A stretch of 64,000 nt of DNA, taken from Cryptosporidium bovis. Taxonomy: Eukaryota; Apicomplexa; Conoidasida; Eucoccidiorida; Cryptosporidiidae. The notes under the pieces were generated by a model. It was not told the DNA's origin. It ran no database searches and saw only the letters and a list, made by a program, of their open reading frames with translations. The position numbers and the translations under genes are program-made. The stretch is taken from contig VHIT02000053.1 in NCBI GenBank assembly GCA_009768925.2, positions 1-64,000 on the forward strand, in the 5' to 3' direction. How positions within the stretch are numbered: position 1 is the stretch's first letter; each line of letters begins with the position of its first letter. Positions 9,928-21,280 of the stretch are shown piece by piece.

Positions 9928-12102
9928 ATGAGTAAAAAAGATCTCTCTGATGAGGCAGCATTAATTGTTGGATTCAGAGTAGATAAAAAGTCGATCCGTG
10001 GTTGGAATCAACATAATCAGGAAAATGCTAACAAAGAAATAGAGACGGGTGGTGACAGTGGTCATAACAAAAGTACAAGAAAATTTGTGAACAAGAATAC
10101 GTCCAATATAAATAATGTACAAAATTCGAACTCCTTTATTACATTCAATGGATATGGTGATATAACAACGAACATTAATAATATCAATTATGAAAACAGT
10201 AACGGTGGTGGCAATTTTCAATCAGAAGTTGATTTGGCGTCGGAAGGAAGGATGGAAGAATGGTACAAAGCTCAATACTTTGACTATTATTTCAAATCAT
10301 ACAAGGCAAATGGATTGGATGATACAACCTCTTCTCAGTATGCTCACACTTGTGTATCTGAATTAGAAAAGTCAGGTTATATTAAAAATGCGATCAAAAG
10401 TCAAAAGGGACCTAGTGTGGACAATAATGACACTAAAACAGTAAATTTTGACAATGATGGCGATAAAAATTCAAAGAAGAACGGAATGAGGAAGAGAAGA
10501 AGTGCTTTCTCCCCTAATGGCAATAATAATAACAACCAAAAACTCCAAAATTGGATCTATAAACTTATGAGCACTTACAGATCAAATGGAGCATCAGAGG
10601 AGGATGTAGAATGGAACAAAAAACTTTCCTGTTACTCAAAATATATTTTTGATAAGTGCAAAGCTTCAAACAAAAGTATTGACTGGGATCTCCAGAAACT
10701 TCCAAATAGAGAAGTAATCCAAAACTTCAAAATTAAACAAGAAATGGAAGTGGGACATAAAAAGCAAGAATTACAGCAGTTACCACAAGTTTACAATTTT
10801 TCTTTTTCTGGTAATTTAAACCAAAATGATCTAAACAACATTCAATCAGACGTAGTCGACGTTCAAAGATTTGATCTTAACTCTCAGTCCCCAATTGGCA
10901 ATAGCAATTGTAAAACAAGAAAGAGATTTACGTCGAGATTTGAATCATTAAATGGTAACGATAAAAACGACGAGACGACGAGTGCTAAATCAGGTAAAGA
11001 AATTGAATTTCAAAAGAGTAAAAAAGTTAAAGAAAACGGGAAAAAAACGAGAAAATTGAATGTATATATCAATCCATGTGAAGGTGAATCAAATAACAAA
11101 AAAGATTCACGCAATAGCAGTTATATTCTAGATGCAGACGGAAATAAAAGACTTTCTTGGAAACAAATTCTTGCTTTGGGAAGGAGCACTGAAAAGATTA
11201 TCGGTTTATCAACTGCTTTAGAGAAGCCATATCTTCGTTTAACTGCCTCCCCGGATCCAAATATGGTTAGACCCGAGAATATCCTCAAAAAGTCACTGGA
11301 ATTTGTGTTAAGCAACTATTTGAATCATAACTTTGGATCAATATCTTCAACATGCAAATATTTAGGTGATAATAAAAGAACCAACGATAATAATGAACGC
11401 AAAAAAAAGTATGATTGGAAATATCTTGAAGAACAATTTAGATCCATAAGACAAGATTTAACTGTTCAAGGCATTAAAAATAACTTTACAATCCAGGTTT
11501 ATGAAATGAACGGTAGAATTGCACTTGAAAATCATGATCTTGGACAATTCAATCAATGCCAAGCTCGTCTTAAAGAGTTGTATTCGCTAAATTTTGTTGA
11601 ATTTGAGCACTCGAATAGAGAAGAATTTCTTTGTTATTATATAATTTATGTTACTCTTCAAAATATGAAGACTGACATTATTAGAGTATTAGATGAAGTC
11701 CAACAATATAAAACATATAGAGGCATTAAATTTGCTCTTCAAATCTCAAAATCTGTTATGGATGGCAATTATAGAAGGTACTTTAGGTTACGTAAGAACG
11801 CTCCTTGGGAATCCGGACATCTTTTAGATATTTTCAGAAACAGACAGCTATTAATAGCTCTTACCACTATGACTAAGGCTTTCAGATTTATTGAAATACC
11901 ACTCATTACACTTTCTTTGGGGTTTAATTCAAACATTGAATGTGTTTCATTCCTTAAATCACAAAATGCTATCTTTACTGATAATTTTGATAGTAATAGC
12001 AATATTAATCTTGAATTACTTAAACTCGATTGCAAATCAAGCTTCCCAATTTTCTCGTCCTCACCTTTACTTTTAAATAGAAAAGTTCAGGCACTTGGAT
12101 AA
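9928..12102 (+). CDS. SAC3/GANP domain protein, THP3/LENG8 type
   Basis: A 724-residue protein. THP3-type proteins act in the nucleus in transcription elongation, mRNA export and splicing-coupled steps. The C-terminal half (about 400-690) is the SAC3/GANP module. It contains EKPYLRLT, the PDPNMVRPENILKKSL block, FRSIRQDLTVQGI, and the strongly conserved GQFNQCQARLKELY, all characteristic of the LENG8/THP3 branch and not of Sac3 itself. The N-terminal 390 residues are Asn/Lys/Ser-rich and probably disordered, with a basic KKNGMRKRRS segment that may be a nuclear localisation signal. The gene is intronless. Its 3' end converges on the ABC transporter gene, with 108 bases between the stop codons. 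Confidence 0.88.
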   Translation: MSKKDLSDEAALIVGFRVDKKSIRGWNQHNQENANKEIETGGDSGHNKSTRKFVNKNTSNINNVQNSNSFITFNGYGDITTNINNINYENSNGGGNFQSEVDLASEGRMEEWYKAQYFDYYFKSYKANGLDDTTSSQYAHTCVSELEKSGYIKNAIKSQKGPSVDNNDTKTVNFDNDGDKNSKKNGMRKRRSAFSPNGNNNNNQKLQNWIYKLMSTYRSNGASEEDVEWNKKLSCYSKYIFDKCKASNKSIDWDLQKLPNREVIQNFKIKQEMEVGHKKQELQQLPQVYNFSFSGNLNQNDLNNIQSDVVDVQRFDLNSQSPIGNSNCKTRKRFTSRFESLNGNDKNDETTSAKSGKEIEFQKSKKVKENGKKTRKLNVYINPCEGESNNKKDSRNSSYILDADGNKRLSWKQILALGRSTEKIIGLSTALEKPYLRLTASPDPNMVRPENILKKSLEFVLSNYLNHNFGSISSTCKYLGDNKRTNDNNERKKKYDWKYLEEQFRSIRQDLTVQGIKNNFTIQVYEMNGRIALENHDLGQFNQCQARLKELYSLNFVEFEHSNREEFLCYYIIYVTLQNMKTDIIRVLDEVQQYKTYRGIKFALQISKSVMDGNYRRYFRLRKNAPWESGHLLDIFRNRQLLIALTTMTKAFRFIEIPLITLSLGFNSNIECVSFLKSQNAIFTDNFDSNSNINLELLKLDCKSSFPIFSSSPLLLNRKVQALG

Positions 12103-12210
12103 TCTTTAGATATAACAATTTTTACATTATTATTATTTATATTAATTATTTGTTTATTCTTTATTGTTCTATGTAAATGTTATATAATATGAAAATTCGT
12201 TTTTTGTACC

Positions 12211-15200
12211 TTAAGTTTTCGAATTTGACATAAACATTTTGCAATAAATTCCATTCAAATTTATTAACTTAATTATCGACAGATAAACAGTAGGAAAAAT
12301 GAATTTTGTTTGCTATTATGCTTTTATAACTTATTAAACTTACCTCTTCGTGACTCCCTTCTTCTACAACTTTACTTCCATTGTTGTCGTAATCATCAGA
12401 TAACATTATTATCCTATCACATTTTGTTACTGTATTTAATCTATGCGTAATTAATATTACTGTTGATTTCATTTCTTTTAAATAAGTCTCTACTGATTCC
12501 ATTATCAACTTTTCGTTCTTTATGTCCAACGCTGATGTTGGTTCATCTAAAATCAATATTGGTGACTTCTTCAAAAATGCTCTTGCTAAATTAATTCTTT
12601 GTTTTTGTCCAATTGATAACTCTACTCCTCCCTCACCAACCTTTTTAAACATCGGATAAAAATTTAAAAGTAAATGATTTATTGTTTAACACGAAAGTAA
12701 AAAACAAATTGAATACTTACCTTTGTCTTAAGTCCTTGGGGAAATTTTTCAACAAACTCAATAATTTGTGCTCTTTTTGATGCCTCCTCTATTTCCTCCA
12801 TGCTCGAGTGTAAATTTCCCAATCTTATATTATCTTCAATTGTTCCAGAAAACAATATCGGATTTTGTTGAACATAAGAAAAAGACATTCTAAGCTCTCT
12901 TACGTCCAATTCTTCAATATCTATATCACCTATCATTATTTTTGATTTAATACGCTTTTCAATATTTTTCGATTGATTATTATTGTCAATACAATCATTT
13001 ATTTCTTTGCTAAACGGTAATGGATGGTTATTATTTGAAGGTATCGAAAATTCATTCAAGTTATAAAATCTTTCCAATAATTCCAGTATTGTACTCTTTC
13101 CACATCCACTTTTACCAACCAATGCAACAAACTCGCCACTTTTTATATTAAATGTTAGATTTGATAATATTAATTTATTAATATCATCATAATAGCTAAA
13201 ACTAATATTTATGAACGATATACTCCCGTTTTTTATTATATTTTTATGGTTTATATCCAATCCACCATTCATATCATCAAATAATTTTAAATTTTCTGGT
13301 GAGACATTCTTAAAATCTTTTATCTCAAAGAAATTTTTTATTCTATTAAAACGCTTATTATAATTTTGTTTAAGGATCGAATCTTTTCTTTTTCTGATTT
13401 GCTTTCCTCCCAAAAATTCTGTATTACACCTTTCTTCCATATTTACAAATGATTTATTGTTAACTTTTGGTACTCTGTCTATTATAGAGAATAATTTATT
13501 TGCTGATAACCTTGCTTTCTTTTTATCTGTACCGTATACTTGTGATCTACATACTGATGCAGCTGTTAGTACCAATGATAATATCGTCTGTACAAGATCA
13601 CCCAAACTTAATTTTTCACTTATTGTCATTTTACTACCATACCAAAGTCCAAACGTTTGTGCAATATTTTGTATTGCTTGTCCAAGCCCCCAACAAATTC
13701 CAAGCAAATTAGCGTCAAAAACTCCTTTAATATATTCATACCTCGTACTTCTTCTATATTTTGCAATAAATTTACCCTCAAGATTGAATATTTTTATAAT
13801 ACTATGCATTTGCATTACTTCCTGTAAATAATTAATTGACGGTACTCGCTCATTTTCATTATTAATTCCATAGTTATTATCATCATTGTTTTTACTTAAA
13901 TCTCTATTTGCACTTCCTTTCAATATTTTTGACTGAGCAAAACCTGTTGGAATTAACAAAATAAAGAAACCCAAAATAGCAAATGTAATCTCAACCGAAC
14001 CTGTAAAAGATATAACAAAACCAAGTATTACTGTCACTACATTTTGTGTGTACAATCCAATATTCTCACCCACAATACTTTTTGCCAATCTTGTATCTTC
14101 TGAAAGCATTTCACAAAGTTCTAAAGTGTTATTGTCATGATTTTCGAAGAATGATATATCTTGATATAACATTGAATAAAATGATTCTGCTCTTAATCTT
14201 TTTACAAGTTTTTCTCCTGATATTTGCAAAAATGAATTTTGTGAAAATGTCATTAAAAATATTAGTATAGCCAATAATAGAAAGTATAAACTGTAATTTC
14301 CAGTTTCAGATCTTACCAAATCAGATGTTGGCAATATTGCAGATGTAACAAATCTTCCTATTAAAAAACCCATTAATGGAAAGGTTGCTCCTTGTATTGA
14401 AGCCGAAAGTATTCCTAATATTAAATAATGTATATCCTTTTTCATTAACAATAACAGTTTAAATAATGATACTTTTGGTAATCGTACTGAGAATGTTTTA
14501 ATATTATCATTAAATATGTCTTTCATCATTAATGAATAGTCGTTAGTATCTCTTTGATTTATTAACGGTTTACTCAAGCTTTCTAAACTATTAGATATAG
14601 AATTATCATAAAAGCTAAGGATTGTACTTCTTTTTGAGAATTCAGTCGTTAATTTTCTTAATGTTTTATCACTTTCCATTTTTTGTATTAACTTGTTATT
14701 TTCTTTATTGCTAACAGCACAATTTTCCAATCTATGCAATAAATTTGAATAAATACTATCCTTCATACCAAAAAGTTGGGAAATAGGCCCTTGTTCCATG
14801 ATTTTCAATCCCAAATTATCATCATTACTGGAAAGGTTATCCAATATTATTATGTGATCGGAATGCTTAATTGACTGAACTCTGTGTGCAATCATAACAA
14901 CCGTAATTTTGTTCTTCAAGACATGTTTAGTAAAACTTTCGACAAAAGACTCTTCCGTTTTTGCATCTAATCCTGAAGTGGCTTCATCTAATATAATTAT
15001 TGACGAATTTCTTATTATTGCTCTTGCAATAGCTATTCTTTGTCTTTGTCCTCCGCTTAATAAACTTCCTTCATTTCCAACATATGTTTCCAATTTATTT
15101 GGGAATGAGTTGACAAATTCCCATGCCTGAGATATCTTCAATGCCTCTTCTATTTGACTTTCAGTTACGTTTGGATTTCCATATAATAGATTTTGTCTTA

Positions 15201-16617
15201 TTGTTGTATTAAACAATTTACTTTCTTGATCTACCATCGTTATTTGCTCTCTTAAAAAATTTAAATCATATCTTTTTAGATCAATACCACCGATGCATAT
15301 TTTACCTTCACTTGGATCATTCAATCTAAGTATTAATTTTAAAATGCTTGATTTTCCACATCCACTTGGTCCTAGTATAGATGTTATTTTACCATTTTTA
15401 ATACTTAAATCAAAATCTTTTAATATCACTTTTGTTGTGCTTGGATATGTGAATGATACTTTTTTGAATTGTATATCACTTTTAAAGTCTTCAACTCTTA
15501 TTGGTTCCTTTTGATTTCTTACTGTGGGATTTTTGTAGAGTGTTTTTAATTCATTAAATGCCAATGAAGCCCTCACTAAACTTCCTAATGAAGGAGTAGA
15601 TTGACCAAGTGCTATCGAAGCATTTGTAATCACAAAAAAAATACTAATAACATTTGCCACAGTGAAACAATTCAAGTCGTCGAATGAGTTACATCCAGAA
15701 TCCATTGATTCTGAAACCAGTATTCCACCGTACCAAAATCCGAGTGAATATGACGAAAAAACAATCAAAGAGACTAGTCCCATTCCAAGTGAAACTGATA
15801 TTGAAGCCTTTTTACCAATTTTTTCAACATCTGAAATAAGTTCATAGTATTTGTTGAACATACATGACTCGAGACAATAGGATTTTACAAGTTTAATGTT
15901 TTTAAGTGTCTCAAACGCAATTGCCCCTGATCTTGAATATGCCTCTTTTGTATTTTTTCCCCATGATTTGTGTATTACCGTTATGAAGTATCCTGCCATT
16001 GCAACTAGTGGAAGAGAAGCTGACATAACCAAGGCCATTTTCCAACCTCTAATGAATCCAATAATAAATCCAAAGACAAATTGAGAAACATTTGATATTA
16101 ATTGTGAGAATTTTATCCCATAACCTTCTTTTATTAAGGCAATATTTGAAATGAGTTTTGATGAAATATAAGATTCCTCATTTTGTGAATACCAACTCTC
16201 ATCCATATATAACAAATATTTAAAGCACTCTCTTTTTATTTTTTTCACATAGTTCTCAGAGACTGATTCAAATAGTGATATTGAAAGCCATCCAGAAATA
16301 AACGAATTAAATGTTACCCCTATTAGATAATATATATTTTTTATAAATTCATCATATTGCTCGTTCGAATAGTTGCTATTTTGGGGTATTTTTTGTAAAG
16401 CTAAACCAAAAAATAACAAAAACAAGGGCACAGAAATACCATTTAAAATGCTAAACAAAAATCCGAATATTATCTTTAACATGTTTTCTCTATTTAAAAA
16501 CGATATTTCTATTTTAACACATTCATTTGAATCACTTTTTGATTTTCCAGTTGTTTCCTTCATAATATCAACCTCTCCACATTCTTTTTTACTCATTTCC
16601 ATTTCAACTCTACTCAT
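12211..16617 (-). CDS. Full-length ABCB-type ABC transporter, three exons
   Basis: An MDR-like exporter with layout TMD1-NBD1-TMD2-NBD2. Exons are 16617-12721, 12640-12344 and 12267-12211, giving 1416 residues. NBD1 has Walker A GPSGCGKSS, signature LSGGQRQR, Walker B IIILDEATSGLD and the switch histidine in MIAHR. NBD2 has GKSGCGKST, signature LSIGQKQR, ILILDEPTSALD and LITHR. Exon 2 supplies the signature-to-Walker B part of NBD2. Exon 3 is a 57-base terminal exon that completes the normal ending (EE joined to LINLNGIYCKMF) and was found by following the GTAAGT donor at 12343. NBD2 carries an Asn-rich insertion of about 40 residues between Walker A and the Q-loop. Both sites look catalytically intact. 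Substrate unknown; surface or vacuolar-type membrane location is inferred. Confidence 0.92.
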
Positions 16618-16725
16618 TTGGACGCATGACTTAATTTAACACAAAATCTATTCTTTTAGATACATACTATAAATTTTTAATTTTATTATTTAATGATAAT
16701 CCACAAAAATTGCTTTTTCTCTATT

Positions 16726-16751
16726 TGCATGCATAAGAAATATTGCATGCA
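16726..16751. promoter_or_regulatory. Paired TGCATGCA motifs
   Basis: Two copies of TGCATGCA (16726-16733 and 16744-16751) sit about 110-135 bases upstream of the ABC transporter ATG. The sequence matches an ApiAP2-type binding motif known across apicomplexans; its use here is inferred. Confidence 0.5.
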
Positions 16752-16766
16752 AAAAGTTAAGAAAAA

Positions 16767-16772
16767 GGCGCC
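16767..16772. promoter_or_regulatory. GGCGCC promoter motif
   Basis: Palindrome 150 bases upstream of the ABC transporter ATG, next to the paired TGCATGCA motifs. Confidence 0.45.
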
Positions 16773-17101
16773 AATTGTTAGTGGAACTGGTCTTCATAAT
16801 TTCCAAAACAAGGTTAAATGTGGGGTGTGTGTGTGGGTGGTGGTGAATTAATAAGTAGATTGACTAGAGCGTCACAATATATTGCTTTCGTTTTATGCCT
16901 GTCCGTTTTAATAATTCAATTACTAGTTTCTTTCTTTATCTTAATGTTGTCAAGTGCATGAATAATTTATTATAAAAAAACTACTCTCATTCTAGTAAAA
17001 CTAAAGATCAAACCTAGACACATTGAATTTTACCTATAATCACGTAAAAATAAGTATTAATAATAAAAATAGTATTGGTGTGAATAATAGTAGGGTATAA
17101 A

Positions 17102-19624
17102 TCAGCTTTTCATTGGCAAATCACAAGTTTTGATTCTCTTATTTGGAGAGGTCTCATCGTCTTTAGCAATTTCAATAACTAGATGTCTTCCGTATAGATG
17201 GGAGTTTTTAAATTGCTCATAGGCGGAAATGGCTTCAAGTTTACCGAGAAATTCAACAAAACAATAGCCTTTGTTTGTTCCATCAGATTTTTTTGGAACT
17301 CTGACTGCAGTAACAGTTCCGACGGAACTAAATAAGGCAGTAATATCAGATTTAGTGGCCTGAAATGGCAAGTTCTTAATAAGAAGTTTATTTGATGTAC
17401 TATTCATTAAAACTCCACGTTTATACAAGCTAAATGTTGAGGAGTCTGAATTTATGTTGTTTGATATTTTCTGAGAGCTTTTTGATATCTTTAATTCTAA
17501 GGTGTGACCATCAACAACAACAGACTGCATTTTCTTTATGCAATCTTTGGCGTTTTCCTTGGTATTAAACTCGAGGAATCCGTATCCCATAGATTTTTTA
17601 ACTATTCTTCCATTTGAGTCAGATGAAGACTTCGTTGAAATTGTAGCTTTTCTAAATCCCTTAAATTTACCAAAAACTCTCTCTAGAGATGAATCATTAG
17701 TTGAAAAATTTAGATTTTTGATAAATATATGCGTTATGTTATTAGCGTCGTCATTCTGTTCAGTGTCATCAGTTTTTATCTTACCATCCACTTTTTCGTA
17801 TTCGCTCTCTTGGTCTTTATTTATTTGTTTACCTTTTTCTGATACAAATATATTTATGGGAGCCCACTCAACATACAGTGGAACACCCTTAAATCTCTTA
17901 AATGAAATTCTTTTGAAGGCTGATTTAGCTGATGATTCTTCTAGATATTGCACTATGGCAATGGTTTTACTTGGGTTTAAACACAAACGGTTCAGCTGTC
18001 CAAATGGAGTGCAAATCTTTTGCAATTCAGATATAGTAACGTGTTCTGAAGGTAGATGTTTTATAATAATGGTATCCTTGCTTCTAATAGTTGTACCATA
18101 TTTTTCTTCATCATTTTTATTAAATTTGAATTTAGCAGAAAAAATGTCATCACCCTGAACTTCAAAAGATTCAACTGAAATTCCTTCCTTCTTTAACCAC
18201 TCTTTTGTTGCTGAAATTACGTGTGTCTCTATGATTGAGACTCTAGAAGCTAAATTTGATGACTCTACATCAATTATATCGTGTTTTTCAGTATTATTTT
18301 CGCTCTTAATAAAAGAATCTACAGCTGAATTACCACTCACATAAAGTAGATTCCATGTTTTACTATTTTTGGAAGCTTCTTTTTTCTTTTTAAGAGATTT
18401 AATTTTGTAATTATTGGAGTGAACTACAACTTTGTTTTCTTCCAAAATATTTGACAAATTTCTTATCGGTTTGTTGAATGCTGGATATACCCTTAAAAGC
18501 CTTCCCTGCAAATATGTAAGGTGGGAGGACGATATTGCTTTTATTGCGTGTTCTGGAAACTCATATTGAACAAAACCATACCCTTTCGAAACGCCTGTAT
18601 CTGATGAACGTATGATGCTTACTTCCTTGATCTCTCCCCATTTAGAAAATAACTCCCGGAGATCATCCTCCGAGGTTGAGTACGAAATATTAACAACCAT
18701 CAATCTAGAGGTCTCAGTTGGCGAGGTCGCTACTTCTTCACAAAAATTGTGTTTTTCCTCCAATTCGCAATTCGAGTCTGAGTATGAACTTGAATTCACA
18801 TCTTCATCATCAGTTGAGGAATCTTCATTAATTTTTAATTCGTCTTCTTTTTCTCCTTTTTCATCCTCTGAATCATAAAATTGCACATGCTTTCTCGTAC
18901 TAGATACACCAGCTTTTGTCGGTTTAACTGTTTTAACAGCAACTTTTTTACCTGAGTTATCATCATTCTTTTTGTAATCTTCTAATGATTGTTCCGCTGA
19001 ATCAAGCCAACTTTTTTCAGACTTTTTTCTTAAAATCCATTTCTTAAAGTTCTCCTTTTCTTCATTCTCTTCGTTTTTTTTCTTATTTTCATTTTTAAAT
19101 GAATCGGAATCAATACAACTGTTGCCCCCATTTTCAGGGCGAAATTCACTGTTATCAGACAAATTCCTTTTGCTGTACTGAGAACTTCCAACTGAGTACT
19201 TGCTCCATGGCCTGGGTAAATGTTCAGAACCCGGAGGAAATGCATACTGCACCGATATTCTACAGGTGTCTATGAAGGTTCCATTAAAATAGTCAATTGC
19301 TCTTTTTGCATCTTTCTCAGAGAAAAATCCCACAAATCCAAACTTTCTGCTGATCTCACTCCCAGAATCCTTTTCGGATTTTCTTTTTACGATTTTTACA
19401 TCTGTAATACTACAACCCAAAGATGATATATGGTCCTTGAGTCTTTTTTCGCTGAGGTATCCCGGAAGATTCTTTATTATAATGCGAGAAGTGATGTTTT
19501 CAACATCCTTCCCACCGTTAAGCTCCGGATTTTCTGTCATTTCTGCGAAACTTATGTTTGATTTCCTTTTATTTTCTTCAACTAGCCTCTCATTTATAAG
19601 TGCCGCAAAGTCAAGCACTGACAT
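17102..19624 (-). CDS. MRD1: Multiple RNA-binding domain protein MRD1/RBM19
   Basis: An 840-residue nucleolar protein with five RRM domains. In yeast, Mrd1 binds pre-rRNA and is needed for the early cleavages that make 18S rRNA. RRMs lie at about 45-130, 305-383, 516-590, 630-718 and 743-822; RNP1-like motifs such as KGYGFVQY, GYGFLEF and KGYCFVEF are clear. RRM3 is degenerate, as is usual in this family. Acidic, Lys-rich linkers separate RRM1 and RRM2. The assigned ATG lies inside the palindrome ATGGCGCCAT, which also creates a second, out-of-frame ATG eight bases upstream. The next in-frame Met is residue 29. The true start may therefore be internal. No intron is present. Confidence 0.92.
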   Translation of the reverse strand: MSVLDFAALINERLVEENKRKSNISFAEMTENPELNGGKDVENITSRIIIKNLPGYLSEKRLKDHISSLGCSITDVKIVKRKSEKDSGSEISRKFGFVGFFSEKDAKRAIDYFNGTFIDTCRISVQYAFPPGSEHLPRPWSKYSVGSSQYSKRNLSDNSEFRPENGGNSCIDSDSFKNENKKKNEENEEKENFKKWILRKKSEKSWLDSAEQSLEDYKKNDDNSGKKVAVKTVKPTKAGVSSTRKHVQFYDSEDEKGEKEDELKINEDSSTDDEDVNSSSYSDSNCELEEKHNFCEEVATSPTETSRLMVVNISYSTSEDDLRELFSKWGEIKEVSIIRSSDTGVSKGYGFVQYEFPEHAIKAISSSHLTYLQGRLLRVYPAFNKPIRNLSNILEENKVVVHSNNYKIKSLKKKKEASKNSKTWNLLYVSGNSAVDSFIKSENNTEKHDIIDVESSNLASRVSIIETHVISATKEWLKKEGISVESFEVQGDDIFSAKFKFNKNDEEKYGTTIRSKDTIIIKHLPSEHVTISELQKICTPFGQLNRLCLNPSKTIAIVQYLEESSAKSAFKRISFKRFKGVPLYVEWAPINIFVSEKGKQINKDQESEYEKVDGKIKTDDTEQNDDANNITHIFIKNLNFSTNDSSLERVFGKFKGFRKATISTKSSSDSNGRIVKKSMGYGFLEFNTKENAKDCIKKMQSVVVDGHTLELKISKSSQKISNNINSDSSTFSLYKRGVLMNSTSNKLLIKNLPFQATKSDITALFSSVGTVTAVRVPKKSDGTNKGYCFVEFLGKLEAISAYEQFKNSHLYGRHLVIEIAKDDETSPNKRIKTCDLPMKS

Positions 19625-19632
19625 GGCGCCAT
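19623..19632. promoter_or_regulatory. GGCGCC motif overlapping a start codon
   Basis: ATGGCGCCAT overlaps the annotated MRD1 ATG. If this is a transcription-factor site, transcription probably starts inside the open frame and translation begins at Met29. Confidence 0.4.
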
Positions 19633-19754
19633 ATTCTAAAATCTGTTCCGTTCGCTAGAATTCTACGGCAGCTAGCTCGGAAAGTAGTTGCAAAATAGGA
19701 AAGAAAGAGGGGAGAAAATAATAAACTCGGTAAACATATAAAGTTAATATATAC

Positions 19755-20654
19755 TCATTTACTACTAGGTTGTGAGAATAACTCTTCAGTACTGTTGAAT
19801 ATGTGTGAGTTTCTTATTTTTATTCTTCTTTTTCTGTAATCAAAACCGCTGTATGAGGGTGAATTTTTTGACTTTCTCCTTTTAGACTGAGTTTCAGGAG
19901 AGTTTTTAAAGTTCTCTAATCCAAGGAGCTTCCTAACAGCTATATCGCCTCTTGTTTGCCTGATAATGTCTTCTAAACTCATTGATTTTGACTTAATTAA
20001 GGACTTCCAAATATCTTTGATGTCATCGTCTAGTTTTAGTTCTTCAATTTCAACGTTCTCGTTCAAAGGATAGAGCATAACTCCTCTTAATACTGAGCAA
20101 TTTTCACAGGGTTTTTGCGAGTACAAGGAACATCCTGTTCCTGTAGAGGATCCTGTACTTCCAATGCCTCCATTTCTGCATTTAATCTTACCTGCTACTT
20201 GTTGCTGTCTTAGGCATCTAACTGCCTTTTTGCACAACAAACTTCTTATCCACTTTTCCATGTTAGAATTTGACTACAAAAGAGGAGGGAAATGAAGAAA
20301 TAAAGTTAATTCTGTCTTTTTATATCTGAGTGAAAAAGTTAAACTTACCTTCAACAACTCATCATCAACCAGAAGTCCATTTTGATGCTGCCTTATCAAA
20401 GCCAACAGTGTTATGTCACTAGTTACATTCTCGTACGGGGATCTATACAAATATTTTCCTGTGCTGCTGTCCAAGCTAATTCTCTCGTGAGAATTAACTT
20501 TTGACCAAAAGTCGCTGTTACTCACCGATATTTGAATTCCTTCTCTAAAAAGTAGACTCTGAATATCATGTCGACTTAAAGGTGTTTTGCTGGCTCTCAA
20601 AACTCCTAGCAATTTATGGATTAAATAGGACAACGGCCTTTCTTCACTCCACAT
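19755..20654 (-). CDS. GTF2E2: Transcription factor IIE beta subunit (TFIIE-beta), two exons
   Basis: Exons 20654-20349 and 20273-19755, joined in phase 0 across a 75-base intron (GTAAGT donor, TTTTGTAG acceptor), give 274 residues. TFIIE-beta is the small subunit of the general factor that recruits and regulates TFIIH at RNA polymerase II promoters. The N-terminal exon is a winged-helix segment (SYLIHKLLGVLR, then TPLSRHDIQSLL). The second exon carries the family's LYPLNEN, DDDIKDIWKSL and the basic C-terminal KRRIKIRNSHI, which parallels the KKRRFKTHNEHL segment of the human protein. A Gly/Ser/Cys-rich insertion sits in the middle. I judged family membership from these motifs in order. Confidence 0.82.
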
Positions 20655-21280
20655 TCCGCATTTATTAAAGTTGCAAACAAAAATTCTGTGATATTCCCGC
20701 TAAAAAAAGCTTTTGTTAGGTGCCTTTGTGGGCCTCCCCAGATCCTAACAATTTCTAATCAAACAGCTGTTACTACGAAGAAATGCTTGTTGTTTTATAA
20801 TATAAACCTTCCACTGTTTAATTTTGTTCACTCTCTAACCTCCCACTATCCTATATATACCGTGTAAATTTGTTAACCTATATTAAGAACTTTTGGCGGT
20901 GAAATAAACCCGGGTTTTCAAATACAATTGTGAATGCAACGGAAATTAAGGATCTAATTATTTGGTTTGGTGTATTTTTAAATGAAATTTAGCTGCAAAA
21001 GCAATGTATTTTGCGCGTTTATTAGACACAATTTTCTCTTGATATTTCACCTGAAGAGAAGGTTGGAATGAACAATCATTCAGTGCTGTTCCTGTATTGC
21101 TCAGCCATCATCTTCGGCGACTTGGAGGAGGCGCCAAGTGCACCGAGTACTGTGAACACACGGAATAGTCATGGAGGAGCCGAGGAAAGGGGATTAAAGG
21201 GTGGAAGTATAAATAAACATCAGAGTCTTTCTTACAGGATAGACGCAGCGTGACAATATAGAGGTTTTGTGAAACGGAGG
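20655..21280. other. Divergent promoter region, TFIIE-beta / VTT protein
   Basis: Non-coding region between divergent genes with three promoter-like sites: TTCCCGCTAAAA at 20694-20705, TTTTGGCGGTGAAA at 20891-20904 and GGCGCC at 21130-21135. The first two are E2F-like. A 61-codon plus-strand frame (21068-21253) covers the third site and is not believed. Confidence 0.6.
21130..21135. promoter_or_regulatory. GGCGCC promoter motif
   Basis: Palindrome 146 bases upstream of the VTT-protein ATG. Confidence 0.45.

Larger units (their letters stand above)
16618..17101. other. Intergenic region upstream of ABC transporter
   Basis: Promoter side of the ABC transporter and 3' side of MRD1. It contains two TGCATGCA palindromes and one GGCGCC palindrome within 135 bases of each other. 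No small gene is seen. Confidence 0.6.
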
